Below, one piece after another: positions 29,099 through 36,994 of a DNA stretch of 64,000 nt. A program made the position numbers and the translations under genes. The DNA comes from Algoriphagus yeomjeoni. GTDB lineage: Bacteria; Bacteroidota; Bacteroidia; Cytophagales; Cyclobacteriaceae. The stretch is from NCBI RefSeq assembly GCF_003259505.1, contig NZ_QLLK01000010.1, forward strand, positions 1 through 64,000. The letters run 5' to 3'. The stretch's first letter is position 1; every line of letters starts with the position of its first letter. The notes under the pieces are model-generated. The model was not told the origin of the DNA. It searched no databases and saw only the letters and a list, made by a program, of their open reading frames with translations.

Positions 29099-30176
29099 AG
29101 TTTATAGTCAGTAAAAGGGAATAATTTGATTCATCCGATACTACTTTGTTATAAAATCCATCGCCGAATTCATGTCTCAGCACACGAAAAACAGAAGAAG
29201 CTCCAAAGCCTGTACGGGGTTTTTCCCTACTGTTTTGAACCTTATTGGTGATGCAAACTGTAAACAGCCAATTTCGGGTAGCTTTTTCCCGGACAAGCTT
29301 AAACTTAATCAAACAAGGATGCTCTTTATCGGTATAGTCCGCGTGAAAAAATACATTTTCAACCAAAGTTAGCAGGCATAACTTGGGCATGGGTAACTCC
29401 TCTGAGATAGGAGGAACCTCAATAGCTGCATCTAGTGAAAGCTGAGGGAACCGCATGCGTTGAATCTGAAGGTATTCTTCCACTGCTTTTATTTCTTCAT
29501 TGAGAAAATTAGGCTCTTCAAATTCCTTGAAACTGTACCTGAGCAAAGATGTGAGCTTGGAAAATTCAGCGGCCAGGGAAGGAGAAAGTTTGATGATTTT
29601 TGACAGATAAATACTTAATGAATTCAATACAAAATGGGAACTCAGCTGCATGGATCTGTGCATAACCTTCAATTGTTCGTGCTTTATTTCTATTTCATAT
29701 TTACTCTTACCCAGTTTAAGGATGTTATAAAACGCCCAGACCACGGAAGTTAAAATCAAGAAATTAAATAGCCGGTTAAATTCACCTACGAGAAAACCTT
29801 TGGTTAAGGGGAGGGTCCCCAAAAACACATTATGCACCAAAAGCTTTATCCCTACCAATAGGATAAGCAACAACAGAAAGTATATTATCGCCCTAATTCG
29901 CCTTTTCAGGATAAAGTACTCGGGAAGGACGAGTTTAAAATAAACTGCGCAGATCAGATATCCCGCTATAAAATGGTACTGAGCCATTAACCAACCGTCA
30001 ACCTCACCAAATTCTATAAAGGTTGATAGCAAATCAAGCAGCGCGTAACTAAGAAAAATTAGAAAAAGTAAATAGAGTGGCTGTTTGCCAGGCTTGAAAA
30101 TTAGGTCAATTACACCCAAAACCCTGCTCTTTTCACCTAAACGCCCAGAGTTCAGCTGGGATTTACTAGTTTCCAT
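29082..30176 (-). CDS. LytS/YehU-type sensor histidine kinase
   Basis: The 364-residue protein has four membrane segments (about residues 33-54, 65-85, 96-115, 137-155) and a cytoplasmic kinase part. His181 in LSSHFVLNSL is the phosphorylation site (family consensus NPHFLFN, here with altered flanks), and LVENVFFHA is the N-box. The C-terminal GFGASSVFRVLRHEFG matches the usual G-box region. It has no extracytoplasmic sensor domain, so sensing likely occurs within the membrane. Its start at 30176 faces the divergent 48-residue ORF at 30197; the two starts are only 21 bases apart, so their promoters must overlap the coding starts or lie within them. Confidence 0.88.
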   Translation of the reverse strand: METSKSQLNSGRLGEKSRVLGVIDLIFKPGKQPLYLLFLIFLSYALLDLLSTFIEFGEVDGWLMAQYHFIAGYLICAVYFKLVLPEYFILKRRIRAIIYFLLLLILLVGIKLLVHNVFLGTLPLTKGFLVGEFNRLFNFLILTSVVWAFYNILKLGKSKYEIEIKHEQLKVMHRSMQLSSHFVLNSLSIYLSKIIKLSPSLAAEFSKLTSLLRYSFKEFEEPNFLNEEIKAVEEYLQIQRMRFPQLSLDAAIEVPPISEELPMPKLCLLTLVENVFFHADYTDKEHPCLIKFKLVREKATRNWLFTVCITNKVQNSREKPRTGFGASSVFRVLRHEFGDGFYNKVVSDESNYSLLLTINYGTTV

Positions 30177-30196
30177 CGTACAAAAAATTACATCTT

Positions 30197-30343
30197 ATGA
30201 TCAACAAACAAACAATGGAGGAATGTCAAAAAGCACTGCTCTCCATCCGCAAAATCAGTTATCAGGAAAGTAACAACAATGCCCAAGGCCGCGTGACCGG
30301 TAGCTTCTTCAGGGAATGCCGTACCACCATTACTCGTGTATAA
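30197..30343 (+). CDS. 48-residue ORF, candidate RiPP precursor or small regulator
   Basis: ATG at 30197, TAA at 30341-30343. The N-terminal half is charged and leader-like (MINKQTMEECQKALLSIRK), the middle is Asn-rich, and the C-terminal part holds Ser, Cys and four Thr (TGSFFRECRTTITRV), the residues a LanB would modify. A strong rho-independent terminator follows at 30453-30480. It is divergent from the sensor kinase and 1.85 kb from lanB. No double-glycine or FNLD-type leader motif is seen, so precursor status is a hypothesis. It could also be a non-functional reading frame within a kinase leader region. An ORF this short can arise by chance; the terminator is the main support. Confidence 0.4.
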   Translation: MINKQTMEECQKALLSIRKISYQESNNNAQGRVTGSFFRECRTTITRV

Positions 30344-30452
30344 TTACTACATCCTAACTGGATTGATTAAGAAAGACTTCAACTGAAGTCGCCAGCTGTA
30401 CCGGAAATTTTGAAGGTAAACCACTATCCAAAAAATAATCCGGCCCTCAAAG

Positions 30453-30480
30453 ACCTGCCTCAAGGCAGGTTCTTTTTTTA
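30453..30480 (+). terminator. Strong rho-independent terminator
   Basis: A perfect 7-bp GC-rich stem (ACCTGCC at 30453-30459, GGCAGGT at 30464-30470, loop TCAA) is followed by TC and seven T. It ends a plus-strand transcript; the only plus-strand ORF upstream in this gap is the 48-residue one at 30197-30343. Confidence 0.85.
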
Positions 30481-30898
30481 CACGACCTTTAGCCCAGCTG
30501 TTGCCTTGCTAAAAATCCCCATATACTTTTAGACAGCAAATGGAAAAATCCAAAAGCATTTGAGTTTATTGTTTTGCAGCTTCATCCACCAATACAGCTT
30601 GATTCCGGCAGACATATCAACCTACTGCAAACATAACCACCTGATCATTAACTGGAAGAATCACGCTTCTATGAAATGACTAGTGCAAAAATGTATATGT
30701 GCTTTAGAGTAACTAAGTTAATCATTATAACTTAGTATGCAATACTACCTCCCCAATTCCTGACTTTTTACAAAGAACTAATCCACTAACCGTGAAACAA
30801 TTACGAGTGCACCCCCGAAAACCGGACTTATCTCCCAAGCCATGAATTACCCTAAAAAACAGTTCAAATAGGAAGAAAGATGACCAATTGCCTGCAAG

Positions 30899-30929
30899 TT
30901 TCACCGATAACCCTACCATGTTCGCCAAA
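30899..30929. repeat. Dispersed intergenic repeat, copy B
   Basis: This matches 25661-25691 at 24 of 31 positions (differences mostly transitions). Confidence 0.45.
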
Positions 30930-31085
30930 TTCTTGCTTTTGAAATCTGATTCTCCCGACATTTATCATAGTACAAAAGAGAATAGACAAGCAGGTTTACT
31001 TATTGATTTACAGATTATTAAATCAGAATACAAACGTATAAAAACCTAGTATTCAAACCAGCCATCACGGATTATACCCAACAAA

Positions 31086-31517
31086 ATGGACTTACTCTCA
31101 AAATTACCTTCGGCACTCCTCATTCTACTCTGGATCTATACCGGGCTGGACAAAGTCTTGCGTTGGGAGGCAAGTAAAAACGCTTTTCACAATCAGACCT
31201 TTCCTGTAGAGCTGGCAGATGTATTGGCCTATGCAGTACCAATCACTGAGTTGCTGATTGCCTTACTCCTACTCTTTTCAGTTACTAGATGGTGGGGACA
31301 CCTCGCAAGTATCCTCCTCCTCACTGTCTTCACTACCTATGTGGGACTGATCTGGGTAGGGGCTTTTCCCAGAGTCCCCTGCAACTGCGCAGGGATTCTA
31401 GAAAGTCTGGGCTGGTTAGAGCACTTGATTCTAAACTTACTATTCATCGCATTGGCAGTAGTCGGACTCAAGCAGTCCCAAAACAAAAAGCCCGAGGCAG
31501 TTGCCCCAGGCCTTTAA
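31086..31517 (+). CDS. MauE/DoxX-like redox-associated membrane protein
   Basis: The 143-residue protein has four membrane segments. The opening (SALLILLWIYTGLDKVLRWE) and the PCNCAGILESLGWLEHLILN motif in the third loop are typical of Bacteroidota proteins labelled MauE/DoxX. The Cys-Asn-Cys pair (about residue 98-100) may take part in thiol-disulfide exchange. These proteins often accompany a small exported peptide and a SusC/SusD/TlpA set, all present here. The end of the gene overlaps a GC-rich inverted repeat (31488-31515) that may act as terminator. The function is inferred from the family. Confidence 0.75.
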   Translation: MDLLSKLPSALLILLWIYTGLDKVLRWEASKNAFHNQTFPVELADVLAYAVPITELLIALLLLFSVTRWWGHLASILLLTVFTTYVGLIWVGAFPRVPCNCAGILESLGWLEHLILNLLFIALAVVGLKQSQNKKPEAVAPGL

Positions 31518-31742
31518 CAAGTTGTTAAGCTTTAACTAGTGCAGAAACATTAATTTCTGCGCAACAAATTTAAACTAAAATTCTAATAATCTATACATAA
31601 CCACAAGAAAATTAGAACAATAAAGGGCGACGGTGCTGAACCCGCCGCCCACAGCCCACAAATTCTAAAGCACGGGCTGCAAAAAATACCAAAAAGACAA
31701 AACCTAGTACCACAAGTCAAAGGAAATTAAATCATTAGTACC

Positions 31743-31954
31743 GTACTGCTTCTTCCTAACGCAGGGAGCTGGAAGACCTGCAAACACTCGGCAGTACAGG
31801 GATCCGAACCGATTCCCAAAACCGGGACTACCCGGACGGTTCACAGACTGAACCGGAGTTCTTGGGTGGCTTCCTCATGGAGGATGATGCCCTCGGAAGG
31901 AACTCCTGATCAGTGGAACTGAATACAACCATGTTCAACCGGGAGGCAACTCCC
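31743..31954 (+). promoter_or_regulatory. Highly structured leader of the small exported peptide gene
   Basis: A series of perfect stems lies in about 210 bases before the ATG at 31970: GTACTGC/GCAGTAC (31743-31749 with 31791-31797), CCGGG-ACTA-CCCGG (31822-31835), GGTTCA-CAGAC-TGAACC (31838-31854), GGAGTTC/GAACTCC (31855-31861 with 31900-31906, extended inside by CTTCC/GGAAG), and GGGAG-GCAA-CTCCC (31941-31954), which has a GNRA tetraloop. So many nested helices in a row suggest a folded RNA, either a cis-regulator or an independent RNA. It matches no riboswitch class I can recognise. Confidence 0.45.
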
Positions 31955-31969
31955 TTAACCAACACGATT

Positions 31970-32260
31970 ATGAAATCAATAACAAAAATGCTCCCTGCAC
32001 TGGGATTAGTATTCGGGGCAACTCTGGCTATGGCCATGAATTTCGCAGATCCCTCCAATGCCAATGATCCTAAATTCGGATCGGCAAATGGTGAGGTTTA
32101 TAATGTAACCACCCGGACTATGGGGCCGGGAGCGCTACAGTACCAATGCAATCTTTCGCAAAGCGATTGCCTCTATGAGGATTCTGATTTGATCACTCCT
32201 ATTCCTAGCAGTGAAGGTCAGTTTGTTCCGGGTAGTGGTCTGACTCCAATTGAGGATTAA
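31970..32260 (+). CDS. Small exported Cys-containing protein (DUF6520-like)
   Basis: The ATG at 31970 (MKSITKMLPALGLVFGATLAMA) starts a clean signal peptide; the longer in-frame reading from 31913 is not signal-like. The mature part is about 75 residues, with a C-x6-C pair (CNLSQSDC) followed by LYED, the arrangement of DUF6520-type peptides that accompany MauE-like genes in Bacteroidota. The function is unknown. It is the partner of the gene at 31086, from which it is separated by a 450-base structured leader. It ends at a 14-bp stem terminator shared with the convergent susD gene. Confidence 0.65.
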   Translation: MKSITKMLPALGLVFGATLAMAMNFADPSNANDPKFGSANGEVYNVTTRTMGPGALQYQCNLSQSDCLYEDSDLITPIPSSEGQFVPGSGLTPIED

Positions 32261-32266
32261 TTCAAT

Positions 32267-32299
32267 AAACAGCCATTGGATTGTTTCCAATGGCTGTTT
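32267..32299. terminator. Bidirectional stem-loop terminator
   Basis: A perfect 14-bp stem (AAACAGCCATTGGA at 32267-32280, complement at 32286-32299) with a 5-base loop lies between the convergent stops at 32260 and 32307. The plus-strand side is followed by a T-rich run. It can serve both directions. Confidence 0.8.
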
Positions 32300-32306
32300 C
32301 ATTCTT

Positions 32307-33686
32307 TTATAGGGCTTCATTTCTTTCTTGTTCATTCAATGGAATTTCCAGGAAGTAATTTTCGGGTGAAGTTCCGAGATCATAGGTAACTCCCTCAACT
32401 ACCCGAGGAGCAACCCCGGACCAATTTTGATCTTTCAAGAACCTTCGCATATCGGTCCATCTCAGGATTCCACGGTAGATCATTTCTTTTCTTCTTTCCT
32501 CTAATACTATTTTTAAAACAGACCCCACATTTTCAGCCGTGTAAGGGATAAACGTATCCTCATAAAACCTTGATTCAAGAAGGATATTAAGCGTTTGAAG
32601 TGCCTCTTCTTCCCTTTCCTTACGTGCAAGTGCCTCAGCTTTTATGAGATAAAGTTCCCCGGTGGTGATCCCCGCAAACACCAGATATTCCCCTGAGAAA
32701 TTACCCGCAAAATTCACTCTTCCCAGTTGATCAGGAGCTGTAAAATAGAGGTATTTACGGATATCATTTTCGTCATAGGAATCATAAACCACCTGATTTA
32801 CAAATGTTAAATTCGAATACATGTAGCTTTGGGAACCAGCTAAGATATGAAGTACGACTTCTTCATTAAATCTCGGTATGGGATAAGTATAGAGTGTAAT
32901 GGGAAGATTCGACAAATACGAATTTGAATTCAAATTCATGAGATCAGATTTGATCGAAAGCGCTTGATTGGCAAAATTGAGCGCTTGATCGTATCCACCG
33001 AGCTGAAGGTAAATCCTTGCCAACAAGCCATAACTGGCCACCTTGGATGGGCGTAGGGCATCCACAGGAACTTCCGGCAGTAAATCCAGCGCCTTAATCA
33101 AATCTTCGATGATTTGATCATATACTTCCCCGACTGTTGATTTGCCTTTTGGTGCTGAAAAATCAGGCGTAAGCATCAGGGGAACTCCATCTTTCCCAAG
33201 ATCTGCCTGAGAAATCAGAGGATGGGTAAAGATCTGAAGCAACTCAAAATAATTTTGGGATCTGAGATAAAGCGCAGCCCCTTTTATTCTATCCAGTTGG
33301 GATTTTTCAGCTTCATTGGCGGGAGTTATTTTTTCAGCTTCTTCCAGCACCACATTAAACTTGAAGATATTCCCATAAGCAAAAGACCAGGTTGGCATTG
33401 ATCCCTGAGCATCACTCAGCTGCCTTTTCCACAGGTATCCATCCCTAATATTATCCGGTAAAGCCAACAAGCCATCATCCGTAATGAAGATATCGTCGGA
33501 TAGTATCAACCCGAAACTATCTGAGATATTCACCCCATCTACTGCATTTAGAATACTTTGCAAGTCTTCAACAGATTTAGGAACTACAATAGTTTTGGAA
33601 GGTTTTTCATCCAGAAATCCCGAACAAGATGCAAAGGAAAACCCAAAGATTATCACTAGTAGTATGTTAAGTTTATACGTTCTCAT
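32307..33686 (-). CDS. susD: RagB/SusD family outer-membrane lipoprotein
   Basis: The ATG at 33686-33684 (MRTYKLNILLVIIFGFSFASC) gives a 459-residue lipoprotein with Cys21 as the lipidation site; the upstream in-frame extension is discarded. The opening CSGFLDEKPSKTIVVPKSVEDLQ and the TPR-type helix ELYLIKAEALARKEREEEAL are family hallmarks. SusD-like proteins sit on the outer surface as a lid over their SusC partner and capture ligands. The gene follows susC at a distance of 62 bases. The neighbouring tlpA-like gene suggests a thiol-dependent role rather than polysaccharide use; no glycoside hydrolase is near. Confidence 0.92.
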   Translation of the reverse strand: MRTYKLNILLVIIFGFSFASCSGFLDEKPSKTIVVPKSVEDLQSILNAVDGVNISDSFGLILSDDIFITDDGLLALPDNIRDGYLWKRQLSDAQGSMPTWSFAYGNIFKFNVVLEEAEKITPANEAEKSQLDRIKGAALYLRSQNYFELLQIFTHPLISQADLGKDGVPLMLTPDFSAPKGKSTVGEVYDQIIEDLIKALDLLPEVPVDALRPSKVASYGLLARIYLQLGGYDQALNFANQALSIKSDLMNLNSNSYLSNLPITLYTYPIPRFNEEVVLHILAGSQSYMYSNLTFVNQVVYDSYDENDIRKYLYFTAPDQLGRVNFAGNFSGEYLVFAGITTGELYLIKAEALARKEREEEALQTLNILLESRFYEDTFIPYTAENVGSVLKIVLEERRKEMIYRGILRWTDMRRFLKDQNWSGVAPRVVEGVTYDLGTSPENYFLEIPLNEQERNEAL

Positions 33687-33748
33687 GTTTGTAGTATTTA
33701 GATAGTTTGATCTGAAGCTGTGTCGGTTAGCAATCTTCATATCAGTAA

Positions 33749-36700
33749 TTAAAAATTGACTCTAAGCCCAAAAGCGATACTCCTGGCCGGGGGAATATTC
33801 TGAAAGTCCGGGTCGATATCGTGTTCGGTTTTCTTCCAGATTATCCCAAGGTTATTGACATAACTGTAAAGTTCAGCGTTGAAAAAAGGTAACCATGGGT
33901 GTGTACCTCTATCAAGTCTATAAGCCAGGCGGATATCCTGAAGGCGTATATGATCACCTCTTTCGGCTAAGACTTCGGCGTTGTTATAAATGAATTGTCT
34001 GTTGGCATTGACTCTCAGGTCTGCAGGTAAACCGGGGATGGAAGTGGTTACTTCGTCACCAGCGTTCTGCCATCTCGTATCGAAATCAGCATGTGTTATT
34101 CTACCATTGAGCAAAGCGGAATAGTCAACCGAGTTTCGTCGGAAGTAGTACCCCAATCGATAGGAAACATTCACTGACAGGCTGATGCCTTTGTAGGAAA
34201 GCGTATTCCGAAGGGCACCAAAAGAAGTTGGTCTTGTAGACCCATGAAAAATTAAGTCTTCGGGACTAGTTCCCCTTCTGATTCCCCGATAATCGGTACT
34301 GGGTTCGTCGTCAAGAATTCCTCTGGGTTGCCCGGTATCTGGATCGAGTCCCCCCCATGGAAAGCTGTATAATCCAAAAAGCGGATTGCCAGTGACCGGA
34401 ACAGTAAATAGACCCGAGACCATTTGATCGACTTGGGGTTGGATTTCATAGTCAGTTACTTCTTCCTTGAGGTGGCTAATAAAGAAATTGACATCCCATT
34501 GGATTGCTCTTTGAAGAGGCCGTGCATTAAGGGCAATGTCAAAGCCTTTGGTTTGGGTACTGGCAAAATTCCCTCTGAAGATACTCTCACCCAAGGAAGG
34601 CGCCACCGGGATATCTCCAATGAGATCAATCCCATCTTTGATGTAGAATTCGATAGACCCATCCACTACATCATTTTTGAGGCTAAAATCCAGCGCTGTA
34701 TTCCACATCTTCACGCGCTCCCATCTCAGGTCAGGGTTGGGTGGATTCTGGATAACCGCTGCCCGTTCACCCGGGTTTTGGGAAAAAGAGGCGGTGATGA
34801 AATAATTAGCCGTAGTAAATGCCGAGGTGGACCTGTCCACGTTTCCATTGTATCCGAAAGTAGATCTAAGCTTCAGGTAAGGAAGGAACCCTGATTGAAA
34901 GAAATTCTCTTCCGATAGCACCCATCCCAAACCTGCTGACCAGAGCGGCACAGCCCTCATATTGGTATTGACCCCAAAGAGGTTTGAGGCATCCCTTCTG
35001 GCACTTGCCGATACGATATACTTTTTTTGATAACTATATGAGGCATTGGCGAATAAGGAAATAAACCGGTCAATGGTACCTGAATGGCTGTCCCCTCTTG
35101 GAATGGTTGAGGAGGAATTGGGATTAATCTGAAATCTGGTTTGGTAATCAACCGGTAGGCTTAACCCAAAATCATCATCGTAACCATAAAAAAGGGACCC
35201 GGTGGACAGGGTTGAAACGTCCTTCATTTCCCCACCAACAATACCATTGAGTTGGTGCACTCCATTCCAACTTGGGCTGAAGGTTAACTGCCCTCTTAAA
35301 TAATTTCCGGTTGACTTTGTTAACCGTTGATTTAAAGTTCCTCCTAAGGGCACTGGGTAAGATGGGGATCCCGCATCATCAAATTGTGTGAATCGATTGA
35401 TCAACCAACGCACATCATAACTATCACTTGGTTTCACCAGCCGGGTTTCTCCTGTATTGTTCCAATATTGATGCAGTAAACTCGCCTTTATCCAAGGGGT
35501 AATCCGGTATGCCAACGTAGTATTCAACCGAAGGTCAAGTTGGTCTCCCCTATCCGAGATTAACCCGATTTCATTGAGGGGAACAAAGCTGCCGTCCAAG
35601 AAGCCTTGTTCCGGAAGAGCAGAAACATAACGCGTATTGAAATCCCGGATTACCGGCAAAGGATTTCCCGATTCATCGACGAGTCTTTCATAAGGCCCCA
35701 TGTCCGGTAGGGTATTGCCAGTTTGGCGGCTGGATTGTACCAGCGAAACGGAACTTCCTATTTCCAATTTATCCTTTAGAAGTTTCCAGTCATTTTGGGA
35801 ATTCAGGGTAAACCTTCGGTCTTGGTTTCCCGGGATTTCGTGCAGGTTGAAATCGGTACCCAAAGAAATATTGTAGCGATGTTTTGCTGATCCCCCATTG
35901 ATATTGAGACTATACTGTTGATTTTGGGAGGGTCTATAGAAATGGCTTAATAGCTGTTCCCTACTGTCATATGTATTGTAAGCTTCCAGGAAATTGTTTT
36001 TCTCCTGTTCGGTAATCTGGCCTTCCCTAAATGCCAACATAGCCTCTACTCCCGGAGAAAGAGGCGGTCGTGCTGACTGGTTAATTCTGCTGTTGTATGA
36101 GCCATTGTCAAAGAGTTGTTGCTCAACAGCAATAAAATCACCAATAGCCATCTGCGGTCTTGCAAAAAGGTCTGGCTTCTCTGTTATGTTGATATTGGCA
36201 TTGAGGCTAATATTCATAGGACTGTTGAAGGCCCCTGACTTTGTTTTGATCACAATGACACCGTTGCCGGACCTAGCTCCCCAAATAGAGGCTGAAGCCG
36301 CATCACGGAGCACAGTGATGCTTTCCACATCGTTGGGATTGATGTTTTCCAGGGGTCCATCGTAAGGAAAATTGTCTATGACGATGAGGGGTTGAGTCTC
36401 AGCGAACAGGGTGCTTCTTCCCCGGATACTTATCGCATCATTACTGGATCTATTTCCCCTGTTGAAAATGAGACTGGGAGTAACATCCTCTAATCTGTCA
36501 AGTAGATTGGTGCTGACTTTCCGGTTAATCAGCTCCTTATCCACAGAAACATAGGAACCTGTTGCCCGCTCCTTGGGGATCTGTTGATACCCGGTGGACA
36601 AGACAGTGACCTGATCCATGTCGGTTATAGCGTTTTGGAGATACAGTATCCCGTCTTCCATTGCCTGGAGTTCGGATGCTGTCAACTCCACTGTTTCAAA

Positions 36701-36937
36701 ACCTATAAAAGACACGACCAGCACGGAATTGGGAACTAGTCCAGACAATTCAAAGCGGCCATTTTGATCTGAAATGGCAGTCTTTGTCCCTTCTTTTTCT
36801 TTGATTACTGCTCCGGCAAGCGGGGTATTCCCTTCTAAAGAGAACACTTGGGCGACAATGTCAACCTGGTTTTGCTGAGCCCAGACGGCTCCCAGCAAAA
36901 AGGTCAATAGAATGGTGAGGTATGTTGTTTTCATCAT
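33749..36937 (-). CDS. susC: SusC/RagA family TonB-linked outer-membrane transporter
   Basis: This is a 1062-residue TonB-dependent receptor. It has a signal peptide (residues 1-20, AVWAQ), a carboxypeptidase-regulatory-like beta domain (about residues 28-105, SDQNGRFELSGLVPNSVLVV), and a plug with the SusC signature (IRGRSTLFAETQPLIVIDNF, DVESITVLRDAASASIWGAR). The rest is a beta-barrel ending in the Phe-terminated strand FGLRVNF, which is the recognition signal for outer-membrane insertion. It lies between the tlpA-like gene and susD in one minus-strand operon. The substrate is unknown. Length and domain order are complete. Confidence 0.95.
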   Translation of the reverse strand: MMKTTYLTILLTFLLGAVWAQQNQVDIVAQVFSLEGNTPLAGAVIKEKEGTKTAISDQNGRFELSGLVPNSVLVVSFIGFETVELTASELQAMEDGILYLQNAITDMDQVTVLSTGYQQIPKERATGSYVSVDKELINRKVSTNLLDRLEDVTPSLIFNRGNRSSNDAISIRGRSTLFAETQPLIVIDNFPYDGPLENINPNDVESITVLRDAASASIWGARSGNGVIVIKTKSGAFNSPMNISLNANINITEKPDLFARPQMAIGDFIAVEQQLFDNGSYNSRINQSARPPLSPGVEAMLAFREGQITEQEKNNFLEAYNTYDSREQLLSHFYRPSQNQQYSLNINGGSAKHRYNISLGTDFNLHEIPGNQDRRFTLNSQNDWKLLKDKLEIGSSVSLVQSSRQTGNTLPDMGPYERLVDESGNPLPVIRDFNTRYVSALPEQGFLDGSFVPLNEIGLISDRGDQLDLRLNTTLAYRITPWIKASLLHQYWNNTGETRLVKPSDSYDVRWLINRFTQFDDAGSPSYPVPLGGTLNQRLTKSTGNYLRGQLTFSPSWNGVHQLNGIVGGEMKDVSTLSTGSLFYGYDDDFGLSLPVDYQTRFQINPNSSSTIPRGDSHSGTIDRFISLFANASYSYQKKYIVSASARRDASNLFGVNTNMRAVPLWSAGLGWVLSEENFFQSGFLPYLKLRSTFGYNGNVDRSTSAFTTANYFITASFSQNPGERAAVIQNPPNPDLRWERVKMWNTALDFSLKNDVVDGSIEFYIKDGIDLIGDIPVAPSLGESIFRGNFASTQTKGFDIALNARPLQRAIQWDVNFFISHLKEEVTDYEIQPQVDQMVSGLFTVPVTGNPLFGLYSFPWGGLDPDTGQPRGILDDEPSTDYRGIRRGTSPEDLIFHGSTRPTSFGALRNTLSYKGISLSVNVSYRLGYYFRRNSVDYSALLNGRITHADFDTRWQNAGDEVTTSIPGLPADLRVNANRQFIYNNAEVLAERGDHIRLQDIRLAYRLDRGTHPWLPFFNAELYSYVNNLGIIWKKTEHDIDPDFQNIPPARSIAFGLRVNF

Positions 36938-36955
36938 ATTTTAGCTTTTAAAATC

Positions 36956-36985
36956 CAACGCAGCCCACCAAGGGCAAACTGCGCT
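36956..36985 (-). promoter_or_regulatory. Stem-loop between tlpA-like gene and susC
   Basis: The gap of 57 bases holds nested complementary arms (CGCAG/CTGCG enclosing CCC/GGG), without a T-run. It may stabilise or attenuate the message between the two genes. The assignment is tentative. Confidence 0.35.
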
Positions 36986-36994
36986 GCATCCTGT

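Larger units (their letters stand above)
30344..31085. other. Long intergenic region between the 48-residue ORF and the MauE-like gene
   Basis: The 740 bases hold a small hairpin (GACTTC-AACT-GAAGTC, 30375-30390), the terminator at 30453-30480, and the second copy of the intergenic repeat (30899-30929). A 78-residue minus-strand frame (30725-30961) has no recognisable family; its NLANMVGLSVKLAG segment resembles the frame across the other repeat copy. The promoter for the MauE-like gene should be in the last 120 bases, which are AT-rich. Confidence 0.4.

Noticed and set aside
30725-30961. 78-residue minus-strand frame
   Set aside because: It overlaps the diverged repeat and shows no family; it may be a decayed remnant, so it is recorded only as part of the intergenic region.
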